Notes under the pieces: model-generated
Told to the model about the DNA's origin: nothing
Database searches by the model: none
What the model saw: the letters and a program-made list of their open reading frames with translations, nothing else
NCBI GenBank assembly: GCA_017379075.1
Contig: JAFNXL010000015.1
Coordinates: forward strand, 1 to 64,000
Length of the DNA stretch: 64,000 bases
Direction: 5' to 3'
From: Bacteroidaceae bacterium
GTDB taxonomy: Bacteria > Bacteroidota > Bacteroidia > Bacteroidales > Bacteroidaceae
Position numbers and translations under genes: made by a program
Shown: positions 14,510-24,580 of the stretch, one piece after another
Numbering within the stretch: position 1 is the first letter of the stretch
Layout of the letters: every line of letters starts with the position of its first letter

Positions 14510-15574
14510 TCACGTCACAAATCTTATTACTGCTTCTACAAATTCTCTTTGATCTTTCAGGAACTCTTTCAGTAAATCATCTGCACGTTTACAATATTCC
14601 TTATAATCCTGTTTTATAAAAGTTTTCAGCTCGCCTACAAGATTTCTACAATCATCTATTGCAACACCCACATTGTACTTCTCGGCATAGTCTCCCTGAA
14701 TTGTTCCTTTTGTCACAATCATAGGTTTGCGGTGTATAAGAGAATTATAGAATCGATTAGACAAGGCCGTATCATGAGTGATGATACGAGGATAAAAAAT
14801 ATTCATAAAGGTACAGCTCTTGATGTAGCCAGCCTCTTCATTTTTCTCATATCCCCCTATGAAACACACATTATTTGCCTGGGCCTCTTTGCAATATTCT
14901 TGAAGATGCTCCACAGTCCCTTTCCCTCTACCGACAAAACGCAAAGTAAACCCATCTTCATTCACAATTGCCTTAGTCACTTCTATATTAGAGGAATAAT
15001 CTCGAATGGCTCCTATTGTGAGAATATCTATTCCTTCATCTGCATAAAATGTATCACCCGCTTCTGGCCTATTCAAAACATCCAAGACCAAACGTTCATC
15101 AAAGTTATGAGAAAGATAATATTTGTTTTTAGGCAAACAGCATTTAAAACCAGGAGAAGATATCACATTAACGCAACTATATTTAAGCATTACTGCAAAC
15201 AATTGCCTAAAGATTGGTTTCTGCTCTATCGACAAATCACGATAGTCTATCATATAACGTCCCCTAAAATTCATCAACAAATATGCGCTCAACAAACAAG
15301 CCATTTGGGGGCCGAATACAATGATCCGATTAAATCCTTGCTGCTTTATCGTGCTTTTGATAAATCTAACATAACCTTTATATGCAGAGAAACCTGCAGA
15401 GCCATGACCTTTTGTGCAAAGGACATTATACTGAAAGCCCTCTGGTTTGTCATCCCCTTCACGGTTCCATGATATAATGCTATATTCTACCTTTTGTTCA
15501 TCTAAAATCCGCGTATAATTACGGACATAAGGAGCATACCATATGGAACCAGGTATAATTAATGCAACCTTCAT
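14510..15574 (-). CDS. Glycosyltransferase-like protein (polysaccharide operon)
   Basis: A 354-residue soluble protein with a two-Rossmann (GT-B) look: N-terminal MKVALIIPGSIWYAPYVRNY, later IDILTIGAIRDYSSN, FTLRFVGRGKGT and a C-terminal acceptor loop (TALSNRFYNSLIHRKPMIVTKGT). The exact glycosyltransferase family is not recognised and the usual EX7E is not obvious. As the last gene of the polysaccharide operon, 1 bp after wecB, it probably adds one sugar to the repeat unit. Confidence 0.7.
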   Translation of the reverse strand: MKVALIIPGSIWYAPYVRNYTRILDEQKVEYSIISWNREGDDKPEGFQYNVLCTKGHGSAGFSAYKGYVRFIKSTIKQQGFNRIIVFGPQMACLLSAYLLMNFRGRYMIDYRDLSIEQKPIFRQLFAVMLKYSCVNVISSPGFKCCLPKNKYYLSHNFDERLVLDVLNRPEAGDTFYADEGIDILTIGAIRDYSSNIEVTKAIVNEDGFTLRFVGRGKGTVEHLQEYCKEAQANNVCFIGGYEKNEEAGYIKSCTFMNIFYPRIITHDTALSNRFYNSLIHRKPMIVTKGTIQGDYAEKYNVGVAIDDCRNLVGELKTFIKQDYKEYCKRADDLLKEFLKDQREFVEAVIRFVT

Positions 15575-15575
15575 T

Positions 15576-16727
15576 TTATCTCAACGATTCCACGATTCTA
15601 CTACAAGCCAAACCATCTCCATAAGGATTAACTGCCTTGCTCATCGTGTCATAATATTCCGCATCTTCAAGCAATGCAGACACCTCTGTTACAATTTTAT
15701 TATAATCCGTACCCACCAACTTTACGGTTCCGGCATCCAATGCTTCCGGACGCTCTGTCGTGTCACGCATTACCAAGACTGGTTTACCCAAGCCTGGGGC
15801 TTCTTCCTGAATACCACCGCTGTCGGTCAATACGATGGTAGACTTTTCCATCAGATATACAAATGAAAGGTATTCCAAAGGCTCAATGAAGAACATATTG
15901 CCCAAATCACTCAAATCCTCTCCAAACACTTCATGTATGGGTTTGCGTACATTGGGATTGAGATGCATGGGATAAACAAAATCCACATCTGGGTATTTAA
16001 GCGAAAGATCCTTTATCGCAGTACACATATTGATGAAGCCATCACCAAAGTTTTCACGACGATGTCCAGTTATCAATACAAGTTTCTTTCCTTCGCTCAA
16101 ACGTTCGGTGTCATAACCTGCAGTGGCGAGGACTCCTTTAAGTTCTGCGTTTAGAGTATTATCTGCCTTAATTTTATCCACCACCCAATAAAGTGCATCA
16201 ATTACAGAATTTCCCGTAACAATAATACTATCCTCATCAACAGCTTCTCTTAACAGATTTTGTTTACTTAAAGGTGTTGGGGCAAAATTATAAGCAGCAA
16301 TGCGTCCAGTGATTTGTCGGTTCATTTCCTCGGGCCAAGGGCTGTAGATATTATGTGTACGAAGGCCTGCCTCTACATGGCCAACAGGTATCTGCTGATA
16401 GAATGCCGCCAAAGCAGCTGCCGTACTGGTCGTTGTGTCACCATGTACCAAAACGACATCTGGCTGCGCATCCTTTAGTACATCTCGCATTCCAACCAAT
16501 ACACGGGCGGTCACATCATACAAGTCCTGTCCCTGCTGCATGATATTAAGGTCGTAATCAGGACTAATTTCGAACAAGTCCAACACTTGGTCTAACATCT
16601 GCCGATGCTGACCTGTCACACACACGATAGTTTTAAACAAATCTGTATATTTCTCAAACTCCTTTACTAAAGGAGCCATTTTAATCGCTTCGGGTCTTGT
16701 CCCGAAGACAAGCATTACTTTTTTCAT
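15576..16727 (-). CDS. wecB: UDP-N-acetylglucosamine 2-epimerase (non-hydrolysing)
   Basis: Converts UDP-GlcNAc to UDP-ManNAc. The 383-residue protein has [13 protein letters not shown] (9-21), the central VHGDTT and [18 protein letters not shown] and [15 protein letters not shown] [10 protein letters not shown], all family signatures, at normal length. It implies a ManNAc-derived sugar in the polymer. It lies 9 bp after the GT4 gene and 1 bp before the last gene. Confidence 0.95.
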   Translation of the reverse strand: MKKVMLVFGTRPEAIKMAPLVKEFEKYTDLFKTIVCVTGQHRQMLDQVLDLFEISPDYDLNIMQQGQDLYDVTARVLVGMRDVLKDAQPDVVLVHGDTTTSTAAALAAFYQQIPVGHVEAGLRTHNIYSPWPEEMNRQITGRIAAYNFAPTPLSKQNLLREAVDEDSIIVTGNSVIDALYWVVDKIKADNTLNAELKGVLATAGYDTERLSEGKKLVLITGHRRENFGDGFINMCTAIKDLSLKYPDVDFVYPMHLNPNVRKPIHEVFGEDLSDLGNMFFIEPLEYLSFVYLMEKSTIVLTDSGGIQEEAPGLGKPVLVMRDTTERPEALDAGTVKLVGTDYNKIVTEVSALLEDAEYYDTMSKAVNPYGDGLACSRIVESLR

Positions 16728-16736
16728 GAATTCCCT

Positions 16737-17822
16737 TTAATTACTTTTATAATATTTCAAATACTTCTCAGAAGTATTAATTATATCATATTTAGAAAAA
16801 GATTGTTTACAATTTTCTTTAATCAAATTCAAGTCCTTTTCAGTTAATAATAAGAATTGACGTACCGTTTTACCGTAATCATCTTCATTACTACTTTCTG
16901 AGAGGAAACCATTAACCCCGTCAACAACTACATTGGGTATTCCACCAACTGGAGAACAAATTGGGATACACCCTACAGATAACGCTTCAAGTAATGTCAC
17001 AGGAAGCCCCTCCCATATCGAAGGCAGACACATTGCGTCACTATTATACATTAGTTGCGGAATATCATCCCTTTCGCCCAAATAAAAGATTCTTTCACCC
17101 AAATATTTCTCTACAGTTTCGTAGATTCTTCTGTCTTGTATGCTTCCTGCTATCAATAAGGCGACATCTTCCCCCTGTTCTATTAAAGACTTAAAAACTC
17201 GACAAAGCGCGACCTGATTTTTTTCTTTTGAGATACGCCCTGCATGAATAAAAATCTTTGTATTGGGAGTCTTTCTATACTCTTTAACTAAATCTTGTGC
17301 AGAGGACTTTGGACATGGAATTCCATTATATATCAACTGGCTATTAATCTCATAGAGTTGAGTAAAAGAATCTTTAGATGCATGAGAAATAGTAATTGGG
17401 TTCAACCACCCCCATCTAAAGAAACATTTTTTTAGTCTAAAAACACGTTTCTCCCATCCCCAATTTTCCATATTCGCATCTGAGTGAACTGTGTAGAAAA
17501 ATTTCACCTTATGGTGTAACAGAAGAATTGAAAATGCATAATAATAGAAAAAGCCATGGAGATTTACGACATCAAATCCTCCTTTTCTAAGTAATCTGTA
17601 TATCTTAAAAACTTCCGATAAAGAAAATCCTGCTTTCGATTTTCCTAAGGATATCCTATTTACTCCATCAGACAGTCTATTCCAAAAGATGTCATCATCA
17701 TTGGGCTCGAATATGCTACAGACAGTGACTTCCTCTGTCTTGGCCATTTCGTTGGCAAGGCCACATACCATCGCTTCAATTCCACCACCAGCCATAGATG
17801 GATGTATATGCAATATTTTCAT
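16737..17822 (-). CDS. Family 4 (GT-B) glycosyltransferase
   Basis: A 361-residue retaining glycosyltransferase: N-terminal HIHPSMAGGGIEAMV, donor-domain opening IFIHAGRISKEKNQ, and the catalytic EX7E in SIWEGLPVTLLEA followed by SPVGGIPNVV. Cytoplasmic, acts on the lipid-linked repeat unit. Its start overlaps the upstream acetyltransferase stop by 4 bp. Noticeably AT-rich compared with ugd and rfbA, as are the five genes upstream of it. Confidence 0.9.
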   Translation of the reverse strand: MKILHIHPSMAGGGIEAMVCGLANEMAKTEEVTVCSIFEPNDDDIFWNRLSDGVNRISLGKSKAGFSLSEVFKIYRLLRKGGFDVVNLHGFFYYYAFSILLLHHKVKFFYTVHSDANMENWGWEKRVFRLKKCFFRWGWLNPITISHASKDSFTQLYEINSQLIYNGIPCPKSSAQDLVKEYRKTPNTKIFIHAGRISKEKNQVALCRVFKSLIEQGEDVALLIAGSIQDRRIYETVEKYLGERIFYLGERDDIPQLMYNSDAMCLPSIWEGLPVTLLEALSVGCIPICSPVGGIPNVVVDGVNGFLSESSNEDDYGKTVRQFLLLTEKDLNLIKENCKQSFSKYDIINTSEKYLKYYKSN

Positions 17823-18400
17823 TCTTTATTCACTATAAAAATATTAGAAGAACTATTGTTATGACTGATAATTCTTGCAGGGACACCACCAACAGTACAT
17901 CCATGAGGGCCGCAAACAACATCTTTTACTACCACTGCATTTGCAGCAATAGCAACATTACTAGGAATCGAGACTTCTCCAATAATCTTTGCACCACTTC
18001 CAATAAAAACATTATCTCCTAAAATTGCAGCTCTTGAAGAACCATTTGTTGCTCCAATAGTCACCCCTTCATGAATTCTGCAGTTTTTGCCTATTTGGGC
18101 ACCACTAGAAACCACAATTGTCCCATAATGCACAATAGCTAAACCAGGCCCAAAAACATTAATAGGAATTGTAAAGCCTAATCTTAATGATAAGGTATGA
18201 AACTTATAACGAGTAAACAACAATGGAACACAAGTAAACTTCCCGTAAGGTCTGCAATTACTTAAATATTCATACTTTCGTAATATACGTTGAAATTTCC
18301 ACACTTCATCACCAAATAATTTGGGTTTATTTCTTGCGATACCTAAAGCTTCCTTATCCTTTATCAAGTGATGGATATAATCACTCTTCGACTTTATCAT
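17819..18400 (-). CDS. Serine acetyltransferase-like O-acetyltransferase (hexapeptide repeats)
   Basis: A 193-residue protein with a helical N-terminus and left-handed beta-helix repeats from about residue 95 (VVSSGAQIGKNCRIHEGVTIGATNG ... LGDNVFIGSGAKIIG). It resembles CysE-type enzymes, but in this operon it most likely O-acetylates a sugar. It overlaps the preceding acyltransferase gene by 20 bp and the following GT4 gene by 4 bp. Confidence 0.85.
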   Translation of the reverse strand: MIKSKSDYIHHLIKDKEALGIARNKPKLFGDEVWKFQRILRKYEYLSNCRPYGKFTCVPLLFTRYKFHTLSLRLGFTIPINVFGPGLAIVHYGTIVVSSGAQIGKNCRIHEGVTIGATNGSSRAAILGDNVFIGSGAKIIGEVSIPSNVAIAANAVVVKDVVCGPHGCTVGGVPARIISHNNSSSNIFIVNKE

Positions 18401-18941
18401 TCTTTCGACTCTTTATTAATTTACTTGGGTTACCTCCAACTATTGAATACTCTGGAAAATCTTTAGTAAGCACTGTACATGCTGCAATTATACTTCCTTT
18501 TTTTATTGTACGCCCCGGGGTCATTGTCACATCACGACCAATCCATACATCATCTTCTATTATTGTTTGCTTCTTTTCCGCAATGCCCTGACGCCACATA
18601 GGGATATCTGTCCTATCAAATGCATGATTATGAGGAAGTATATAGCAATTGGGACCCATCATCACATCATTGCCAATCTTAGTGTTTCCTGGGATACAAC
18701 AATTAATCCCTAGGCCTGAATTATCCCCAATTTCTATGTCTCTCCCAGAACCGAATACAGCACCACGTTCTATATTTACATTCTTCCCACAAAACTTGAA
18801 AATTCTTTTTGCTAATTGATAACGCAAAAACGAACCTCCACCAAATATAATTTTATAATTGGGAAGATTGCGCACTATACCATAATACAAAGAAAGGCAT
18901 ACTATTTGCTTCAACGAAAAATCAACTCCTTTCAATTTCAT
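18381..18941 (-). CDS. WbbJ-like sugar acyltransferase (hexapeptide repeats)
   Basis: A 186-residue left-handed beta-helix acyltransferase: repeats from about 60 (IERGAVFGSGRDIEIGDNSGLG), the loop PHNHAFDRTDIPMWRQG typical of WbbJ/MaaA-like sugar O-acetyltransferases with its catalytic His, then IEDDVWIGRDVTMTPG and IVGGNPSKLI. Acetylation of the repeat unit is the likely role. It overlaps wzy by 4 bp upstream and the next acetyltransferase by 20 bp. Confidence 0.88.
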   Translation of the reverse strand: MKLKGVDFSLKQIVCLSLYYGIVRNLPNYKIIFGGGSFLRYQLAKRIFKFCGKNVNIERGAVFGSGRDIEIGDNSGLGINCCIPGNTKIGNDVMMGPNCYILPHNHAFDRTDIPMWRQGIAEKKQTIIEDDVWIGRDVTMTPGRTIKKGSIIAACTVLTKDFPEYSIVGGNPSKLIKSRKNDKVEE

Positions 18942-20143
18942 AATCTATTCTTTGAGTAATAAAAATAAATCATTGGTGCCATATAAAATGTCACAAAAAA
19001 TATTTGATATTGCAGTAAGGGATTTAAAAAGCCCATAAGAATAAAGCTGTAAATCGCCACATTCATTTTATTCATCTTAAGTTTGCATATTCTGTACAAA
19101 AACATATACATAAAGAATGAAAAGCAACCATAAATAGCGAGCAAATCAAACCATTCTGCATGCAAGCCTACGCCTATATTTTCCAATTGTTCATAACCAT
19201 AATTGCATGTATGTCCAACACCGAATAATATATTTTCAAAAAAAATCTTGATTGTATTTAATATGTGTTCCATTCGTATCGCGAAATCATGAGCTTCATG
19301 ACTATCTCCACTCATCAATGATGAGATTTCCCCAAAACGATCAAACAAAATTGAGTCCTCGTTAATTCCCATTAATGTGAAAAGGGATGGCAAATACGTA
19401 TAAAAGAAACTGCCAAATATAACACCGCCCAACAGAAATACCAACTTTTCCTTCAGTTTAAATCTGAATAGAAGGGCATTATAAATACCAAATAAAAACA
19501 ATAAAACAGAAGTCATATACTGGGCACGAAAGATCAACATTGTGCCAACTATCGAAAATAGTAATATAAGATATATCTCCCAATTATAATACTCCTTTGC
19601 ACGAAATCTAGACCATATAATTAACAACAAATTAGGGACAAGTATTGCCAACGAATACGGCAAGCCAAATCCCCCCCCTACAATTATTGATTCATCGACA
19701 TCTGTTGACACAATTTCGCGCATTATCATTGGATTTATCTGAAGCAATACCAAAGCATTTACACTAAAACCTATAATTATAATAAAAGAAACCAATATTA
19801 TCATTTTATACATCTTTAGAAAATCTGCAGACCCATTCATCAATCTATAATGCAAAAACGCGATCAATGCAGGAGAAACTTTACCAAAAATCGATAATAC
19901 ATTTTTTATGTTAAAACCATTCGTAAAAAAATAATATAAGAGGAACAAATATAGAGGAACAGTTATGGTGTTAAAAAACACGAAAGAACTCTCTTTTGGA
20001 AATGTCGCGAAAATATATAATATATAAAGCCCCAAAAAAGCGTATCCATAATTATCAATATGTCCACCGCCAAAAAGACATACAGCTGATAATAAGTAAA
20101 TTATATTCCCTATCAGTATATTTATTTTTACCGTCCTAAACAT
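18938..20143 (-). CDS. wzy: Wzy-like polysaccharide polymerase
   Basis: A 401-residue integral membrane protein with about ten to twelve hydrophobic segments and a large extracytoplasmic loop between about residues 265 and 310 (DRFGEISSLMSGDSHEAHDFAIRMEH region), the usual build of O-antigen or capsule polymerases. Sequence identity is always low in this family, so the call rests on topology and on the neighbour wzx. It would join repeat units on the outer face of the inner membrane. Strongly AT-rich. Confidence 0.8.
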   Translation of the reverse strand: MFRTVKINILIGNIIYLLSAVCLFGGGHIDNYGYAFLGLYILYIFATFPKESSFVFFNTITVPLYLFLLYYFFTNGFNIKNVLSIFGKVSPALIAFLHYRLMNGSADFLKMYKMIILVSFIIIIGFSVNALVLLQINPMIMREIVSTDVDESIIVGGGFGLPYSLAILVPNLLLIIWSRFRAKEYYNWEIYLILLFSIVGTMLIFRAQYMTSVLLFLFGIYNALLFRFKLKEKLVFLLGGVIFGSFFYTYLPSLFTLMGINEDSILFDRFGEISSLMSGDSHEAHDFAIRMEHILNTIKIFFENILFGVGHTCNYGYEQLENIGVGLHAEWFDLLAIYGCFSFFMYMFLYRICKLKMNKMNVAIYSFILMGFLNPLLQYQIFFVTFYMAPMIYFYYSKNRL

Positions 20144-20152
20144 AAGTATCCT

Positions 20153-21691
20153 CTAATCTTTGTTAATCTTGAACTTTCTCTTAATGAGCCCAGCTACCAT
20201 ATTTTTTTCTCTATTATTTAGAAGAAAATAATACCCTAAAATAACCATATTTAACACAGAGCACAAGCAGACCAATGTCAAACGCAAAAATGTGCTATTC
20301 ATCATATAAGAAACGAGACAAGGGGTTATTGAGGCAACAAGAGCCATAAACACACAAGAGCCAATAACCTCTGTCAAATATTTCTTCACATCATATTTGA
20401 ATTCGGCATGAAGTATAAATAGCGCACACAATTGATTTACTATTGTCATAAATAATGAAACCCAAAATATTGTTTTTGCATCAAAACCGATTTTAAAAAA
20501 ACACCAAGATATTGGTAAAATCATACACGTAATAATACTTGTTATTATTTGATATTTTTTTATTTTTCCAGTTGCATGCATTACTTGTGTTACAGGAGTA
20601 TTAAAATTGGCCAAAATAACTGTTATGACTGCAATAGAAGAGAAAATCGCCGCTTGTTCAGGCACTGCATTCCCAAGCCAAAGAGAAAGTAAGTAATCCA
20701 TTTCCAGTAATACCGGGAGAGCAATCGTAAACGCCAAGGCGAAACCAATCTTTGACATAATAAACATCATGTTCTGTACCTCCATTTTATAATTCCTAGA
20801 GTAAGCAGTTACCAATTGAGGGCGAAATGCTATTACTACGTTTACTGCCAATTGACTGAGGCCTGATGAAACTTGTGCAGCAATTCCGCTTGATGCATTT
20901 ACAATTACGCCAAAAAATGCATTCAATAAAACATGTATACCTTGAGAATTTGCCAAAGTTGCCATTGACCCCAACAGATTCCAACCAGAAAAAGACGTTA
21001 TAGAACGTAAAAGAGGTATATCTATACAAATTTTATGTTTAACATATGGGAATTCTTTTTTACAATATAAAAAATAAAGACATATATTTAGAAAACCTAC
21101 GGTCAAAAGCAAGCCTCCGTAATACAATAGTTTATCCACAGGGACAAAAGGTAAAGACAAGGCGACAAATAACTTTACAGCAGCATCAATAACTGTCACC
21201 AAAGCATAATAATCCATGCGCTCCATAGACAAAACTAATGCTGTATATGGGCAACAGAGAACATTAATCAACATCGAGGCTACTGAAAATTGGAAAATCA
21301 CCCATGCCACATCACGTCGTTCAAATGGAATTTCCAATTCATAATTAAACCAAAAAAAACCTATCGTTTCTACTATTAAAAATAAGAACAGCAGCAATCC
21401 CACTTGAATAACGTATGATGTATTGAAAACCCGCATCAAGGCATCTTTGCCTCCCCTTGCAAACTCATAGTTATAAAAGCGCTGAAGACTTTGCGACAAT
21501 GATGTATTTAAAAATGTGAACATCACAACAAAGCCACATACTACATTATATATTCCGTAATCTATTACTCCCAATGCATTTATAACCACACGGGTTGTAT
21601 ATAAAGTTACCAATAACACAAAAAACATTCGTAAATATAAAAATACGGTATTCTTTGCAATACGTTTATTGTTTAAAGGATTTTCTTTCAT
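20153..21691 (-). CDS. wzx: Wzx-like polysaccharide flippase
   Basis: A 512-residue protein with about 14 transmembrane segments and the family opening (NNKRIAKNTVFLYLRMFFVLLVTLYTTR-type N-terminus, VINALGVIDYGIYNVV). It belongs to the MOP exporter superfamily and should move undecaprenyl-linked repeat units across the inner membrane. It lies 9 bp from wzy. AT-rich, unlike the two genes immediately upstream. Confidence 0.9.
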   Translation of the reverse strand: MKENPLNNKRIAKNTVFLYLRMFFVLLVTLYTTRVVINALGVIDYGIYNVVCGFVVMFTFLNTSLSQSLQRFYNYEFARGGKDALMRVFNTSYVIQVGLLLFLFLIVETIGFFWFNYELEIPFERRDVAWVIFQFSVASMLINVLCCPYTALVLSMERMDYYALVTVIDAAVKLFVALSLPFVPVDKLLYYGGLLLTVGFLNICLYFLYCKKEFPYVKHKICIDIPLLRSITSFSGWNLLGSMATLANSQGIHVLLNAFFGVIVNASSGIAAQVSSGLSQLAVNVVIAFRPQLVTAYSRNYKMEVQNMMFIMSKIGFALAFTIALPVLLEMDYLLSLWLGNAVPEQAAIFSSIAVITVILANFNTPVTQVMHATGKIKKYQIITSIITCMILPISWCFFKIGFDAKTIFWVSLFMTIVNQLCALFILHAEFKYDVKKYLTEVIGSCVFMALVASITPCLVSYMMNSTFLRLTLVCLCSVLNMVILGYYFLLNNREKNMVAGLIKRKFKINKD

Positions 21692-21699
21692 AATTATAT

Positions 21700-22713
21700 T
21701 TATTCCTTTATCATCTTAATTCCCCATTCAAACACCTTGTCCATCACAGGCACAGCCACACCCTGCCGGTGCGCTTCCTGGTGGATATAGCGCAGACCGT
21801 ACAGGAAATCTTCCTGGAAATAACGGCTCTGCAGATCGGGCTGCCAACCCTTTTGCGTTTGGATCATAGGAGTGGCAATTCCCTTGAAACTGCTGATGGA
21901 ACGTATCTTACGAGTCAGGCTTGGGGCATCGGTGCTCTCGTAATAGGGCAGAATGGGCATCAGATAGTCTGGGGCTACGGGCAGTTTGCCCAGCAGCCGG
22001 AACAGCTCCTGGTCCAACTTTATCAGAAGTTCAGAGGCTTCGTCTGTCCATCCTTCATAGAACATCTCTTGATGGTCATAATACGTCTTGGAAGTCCAGT
22101 CCTTGAACAGCGCGTACAACCGCGAAGGGTGCAATATGGGGTTGCTGTTGGTAAAACTGGCTTCGTAATAATTGTTCAGCAGCTGCACGGGAGCATCAAA
22201 AAGTTCTGCTATACTTGCTCGGAAAGTTTCCTTGTCCCTGCTGCGTTCGACTGCTATTTTATGACTGGTTTTGTACCCCAACAAACGGGCTTTCTGTCCG
22301 TATGTCTCTGTGCGGGCAATGAAAGGCACACGCTGGAAGCCCCACAAAGGCACGTCTTCATCCAACAGTTCCAAGGCTTCGAAAAAGAAACCGGTGGAAG
22401 AAAAAACGGACCCCACATAGGTCTGACGGTTTACATAAGGGCGGATCTTCTCCAATTCTCCCCGGATAGCATATCCTGGCAGGCAAAGGAGAACGATTTC
22501 AGCCCCCTGCAACGCTTCTTGCGGATTTTCGCTGATGGTGTGCAGCCTGCCCTTCAGCACCTCGCCTTCGGGCGTGTTAATCTGCAGCTCGGCACTCCAC
22601 CGCTCTGGACTGCGGGTCAGCATGTTTACCCTGAGGCCTTTCTTGGCGCTCAGGTAACCGGCTATTACATGTCCCAGTGAGCCGCCTCCACAAATGCAAA
22701 CCGTCTTCATCAT
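21700..22713 (-). CDS. Opine-dehydrogenase-like NAD(P) enzyme
   Basis: A 337-residue Rossmann protein: MMKTVCICGGGSLGHVIAGYL at the N-terminus and, after about residue 185, a helical domain with TNSNPILHPSRLYALF, the NPxxH-type block of the octopine/nopaline dehydrogenase family. Family members reductively join an amino acid to a 2-oxoacid. Its ATG overlaps the stop of the upstream fusion gene (ATGA), which implies coupled action. A product N-(carboxyalkyl)-amine decorating the polymer is my inference. Less AT-rich than wzx, wzy and the acyltransferases. Confidence 0.78.
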   Translation of the reverse strand: MMKTVCICGGGSLGHVIAGYLSAKKGLRVNMLTRSPERWSAELQINTPEGEVLKGRLHTISENPQEALQGAEIVLLCLPGYAIRGELEKIRPYVNRQTYVGSVFSSTGFFFEALELLDEDVPLWGFQRVPFIARTETYGQKARLLGYKTSHKIAVERSRDKETFRASIAELFDAPVQLLNNYYEASFTNSNPILHPSRLYALFKDWTSKTYYDHQEMFYEGWTDEASELLIKLDQELFRLLGKLPVAPDYLMPILPYYESTDAPSLTRKIRSISSFKGIATPMIQTQKGWQPDLQSRYFQEDFLYGLRYIHQEAHRQGVAVPVMDKVFEWGIKMIKE

Positions 22714-24527
22714 GCCAAATCCTTAAGTGCTTCTACAAAAAAGACATTGTCCGCACGGTTGCGGATGGCAATGCGGATATACTGTTTCCCGGCAAAGGCC
22801 GACTTGGTGCCGCAATCCTTGACAAGGATGTTGTAACGCTGCAACAACAAGTGGGTAAGTTCCGTGGCGGTGTATTTCCCGGTTACCTCGCACAAAAAAT
22901 AATTGGCCTGCGAAGGTATCACACGCAAGTAAGGGACGGATTGCAACTCTTCAAAGAAGATGTTACGTTCTGCTATGAACTTGTGGCAGGCGTCCGTATA
23001 GTCCGAACCATACTTGCCGAATATCTGCATGTAGAACTCGGCAAATGAATTGATGTTCCAAATGGCCACTTCCTTCTTCATCCGGGCAATCAGATCCTTG
23101 TTGCCGGATGCCAAAACACCCAGACGGAGTCCGGGCACACCATACGACTTGCTGATGGACTTCACCACAACCAGGTTGCCGTAGGTTTCCAATATATCGT
23201 TGTGCAGCAATGAATTGCCTTCAAATCCGTCCGTAAAGTCAACAAAGCTCTCGTCCACTATTATGGTAATTCCCTGATGTCCGGCCCATTCAACCAAGGG
23301 AAGCAGATCGGCCATTGGAATGAAGTTGCCAGAAGGGTTGTCGGGGTTGATGAGGAGAAGGGTGGAAATTTCCTTGTCGGAAAAATACGTTTGCACGTCT
23401 GCTGCCGTATAAGCAAAATCGGCATGCTGAGGCACATACTTCACTATGCGTTCCGCCACAGCCCGGTTGGGGTACTCCTCAAACGTGGGATAGACAATGC
23501 CAATGTGTCCCTGCACATAATTCTCTATATAGCTTTTAATGAGTTCGGCCGCACCGTTTCCCGCCACCACATACTGTTGGCTGACACCGAAATACTTGCC
23601 GGCCAGCAACGAATTGACATACATGCCCGATGGGTATTGTGTAAGCAAGGTGTCGAAGTTGGCACGCATCTCGTCCTTCATCCGCTCGCTGGGATAATAG
23701 GGGTTCACCAGATAACAATAGTCCTTCATCTGGGGGAAACGCCAATAGCCGCCATAGCGGCGATGGTACTTGTCCAACAATTCATCTTCATCCGAAAACA
23801 AGGTTTCTGCAATGTCCAGATCCTGCACATCGTCAATCTCGTACCACTTCTCATTCGTTATGGGAAGGGCCTTGAGGTCGGAACGGTCAAGGGCTGTCAG
23901 CACACGCAACACCTGTTCGTAATATTCGTTATTGCCCATGGCCTTGCTGTAAGCCTCCAGGAATGGCACATACTGGTTGCAGGAAAACTCACGACTGAAC
24001 TTGTAGATGTTGCACGTCTTGTAATAATGCGCTGCCTCGGCATACTTGAACGCCTTCTTGGGGATGAAGCTCACAATGTCGTTGTCTTCGGAAAGGCGCA
24101 CCATGGTGCCGTCCATCCAAGTCTCGTACTTCGCCACCAGCGCAAGGTTGGGATACGGATGGTTGATGATGAGGTTGAGCATGGCACTGTCAAAGATAAG
24201 GTCCGACTCCAGCAGAAGGGTGTCATCCTCCTGCATCTGTGCCTTGGCAAGTCCCAACGAATAGATGTTGTTGGTCTTGTCATAAATGGGGTTGTGGATA
24301 TATTCTATCTTCAACTGGCCTTCATAGCGGTCGCCGATATGGCGGATCAGATTCTCGCCTTGGTAACCCACAACAATCACCACCCGGTTCAATTGCAACG
24401 CAGACAGTTGGGTAAGCATGCGGTCAATCAAACGGATACCGTTCACCGGTACCATACACTTGGTGTTGTCCTTGGTCAGTTCACCAAGGCGCTTGCCCAT
24501 TCCTGCTGCCAATATTATCGCTTGCAT
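22710..24527 (-). CDS. Nucleotidyltransferase fused to HisC/CobD-like PLP enzyme
   Basis: A 605-residue fusion. Residues 1 to about 240 are a sugar/choline-phosphate nucleotidyltransferase (LAAGMGKRLGELTKDNTKCMVPVNG, then LLESDLIF) of the LicC-like type. Residues about 265-605 are a fold-type I PLP enzyme with NPDNPSGNF, the aspartate in IIVDESFVDF, and the PLP lysine near 460 in SISKSYGVPGLRLG; AIWNINSFAEFY resembles HisC and CobD. It might build an amino-alcohol or amino-acid-like phosphate and activate it as a CDP derivative in one protein. The substrate is unknown. Translationally coupled to the opine-dehydrogenase-like gene. Confidence 0.85.
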   Translation of the reverse strand: MQAIILAAGMGKRLGELTKDNTKCMVPVNGIRLIDRMLTQLSALQLNRVVIVVGYQGENLIRHIGDRYEGQLKIEYIHNPIYDKTNNIYSLGLAKAQMQEDDTLLLESDLIFDSAMLNLIINHPYPNLALVAKYETWMDGTMVRLSEDNDIVSFIPKKAFKYAEAAHYYKTCNIYKFSREFSCNQYVPFLEAYSKAMGNNEYYEQVLRVLTALDRSDLKALPITNEKWYEIDDVQDLDIAETLFSDEDELLDKYHRRYGGYWRFPQMKDYCYLVNPYYPSERMKDEMRANFDTLLTQYPSGMYVNSLLAGKYFGVSQQYVVAGNGAAELIKSYIENYVQGHIGIVYPTFEEYPNRAVAERIVKYVPQHADFAYTAADVQTYFSDKEISTLLLINPDNPSGNFIPMADLLPLVEWAGHQGITIIVDESFVDFTDGFEGNSLLHNDILETYGNLVVVKSISKSYGVPGLRLGVLASGNKDLIARMKKEVAIWNINSFAEFYMQIFGKYGSDYTDACHKFIAERNIFFEELQSVPYLRVIPSQANYFLCEVTGKYTATELTHLLLQRYNILVKDCGTKSAFAGKQYIRIAIRNRADNVFFVEALKDLA

Positions 24528-24580
24528 TTTGCCTTTTCTTTTTTCTCTTTCAAACGTGTTAATTTATATAAAACCTGTAT

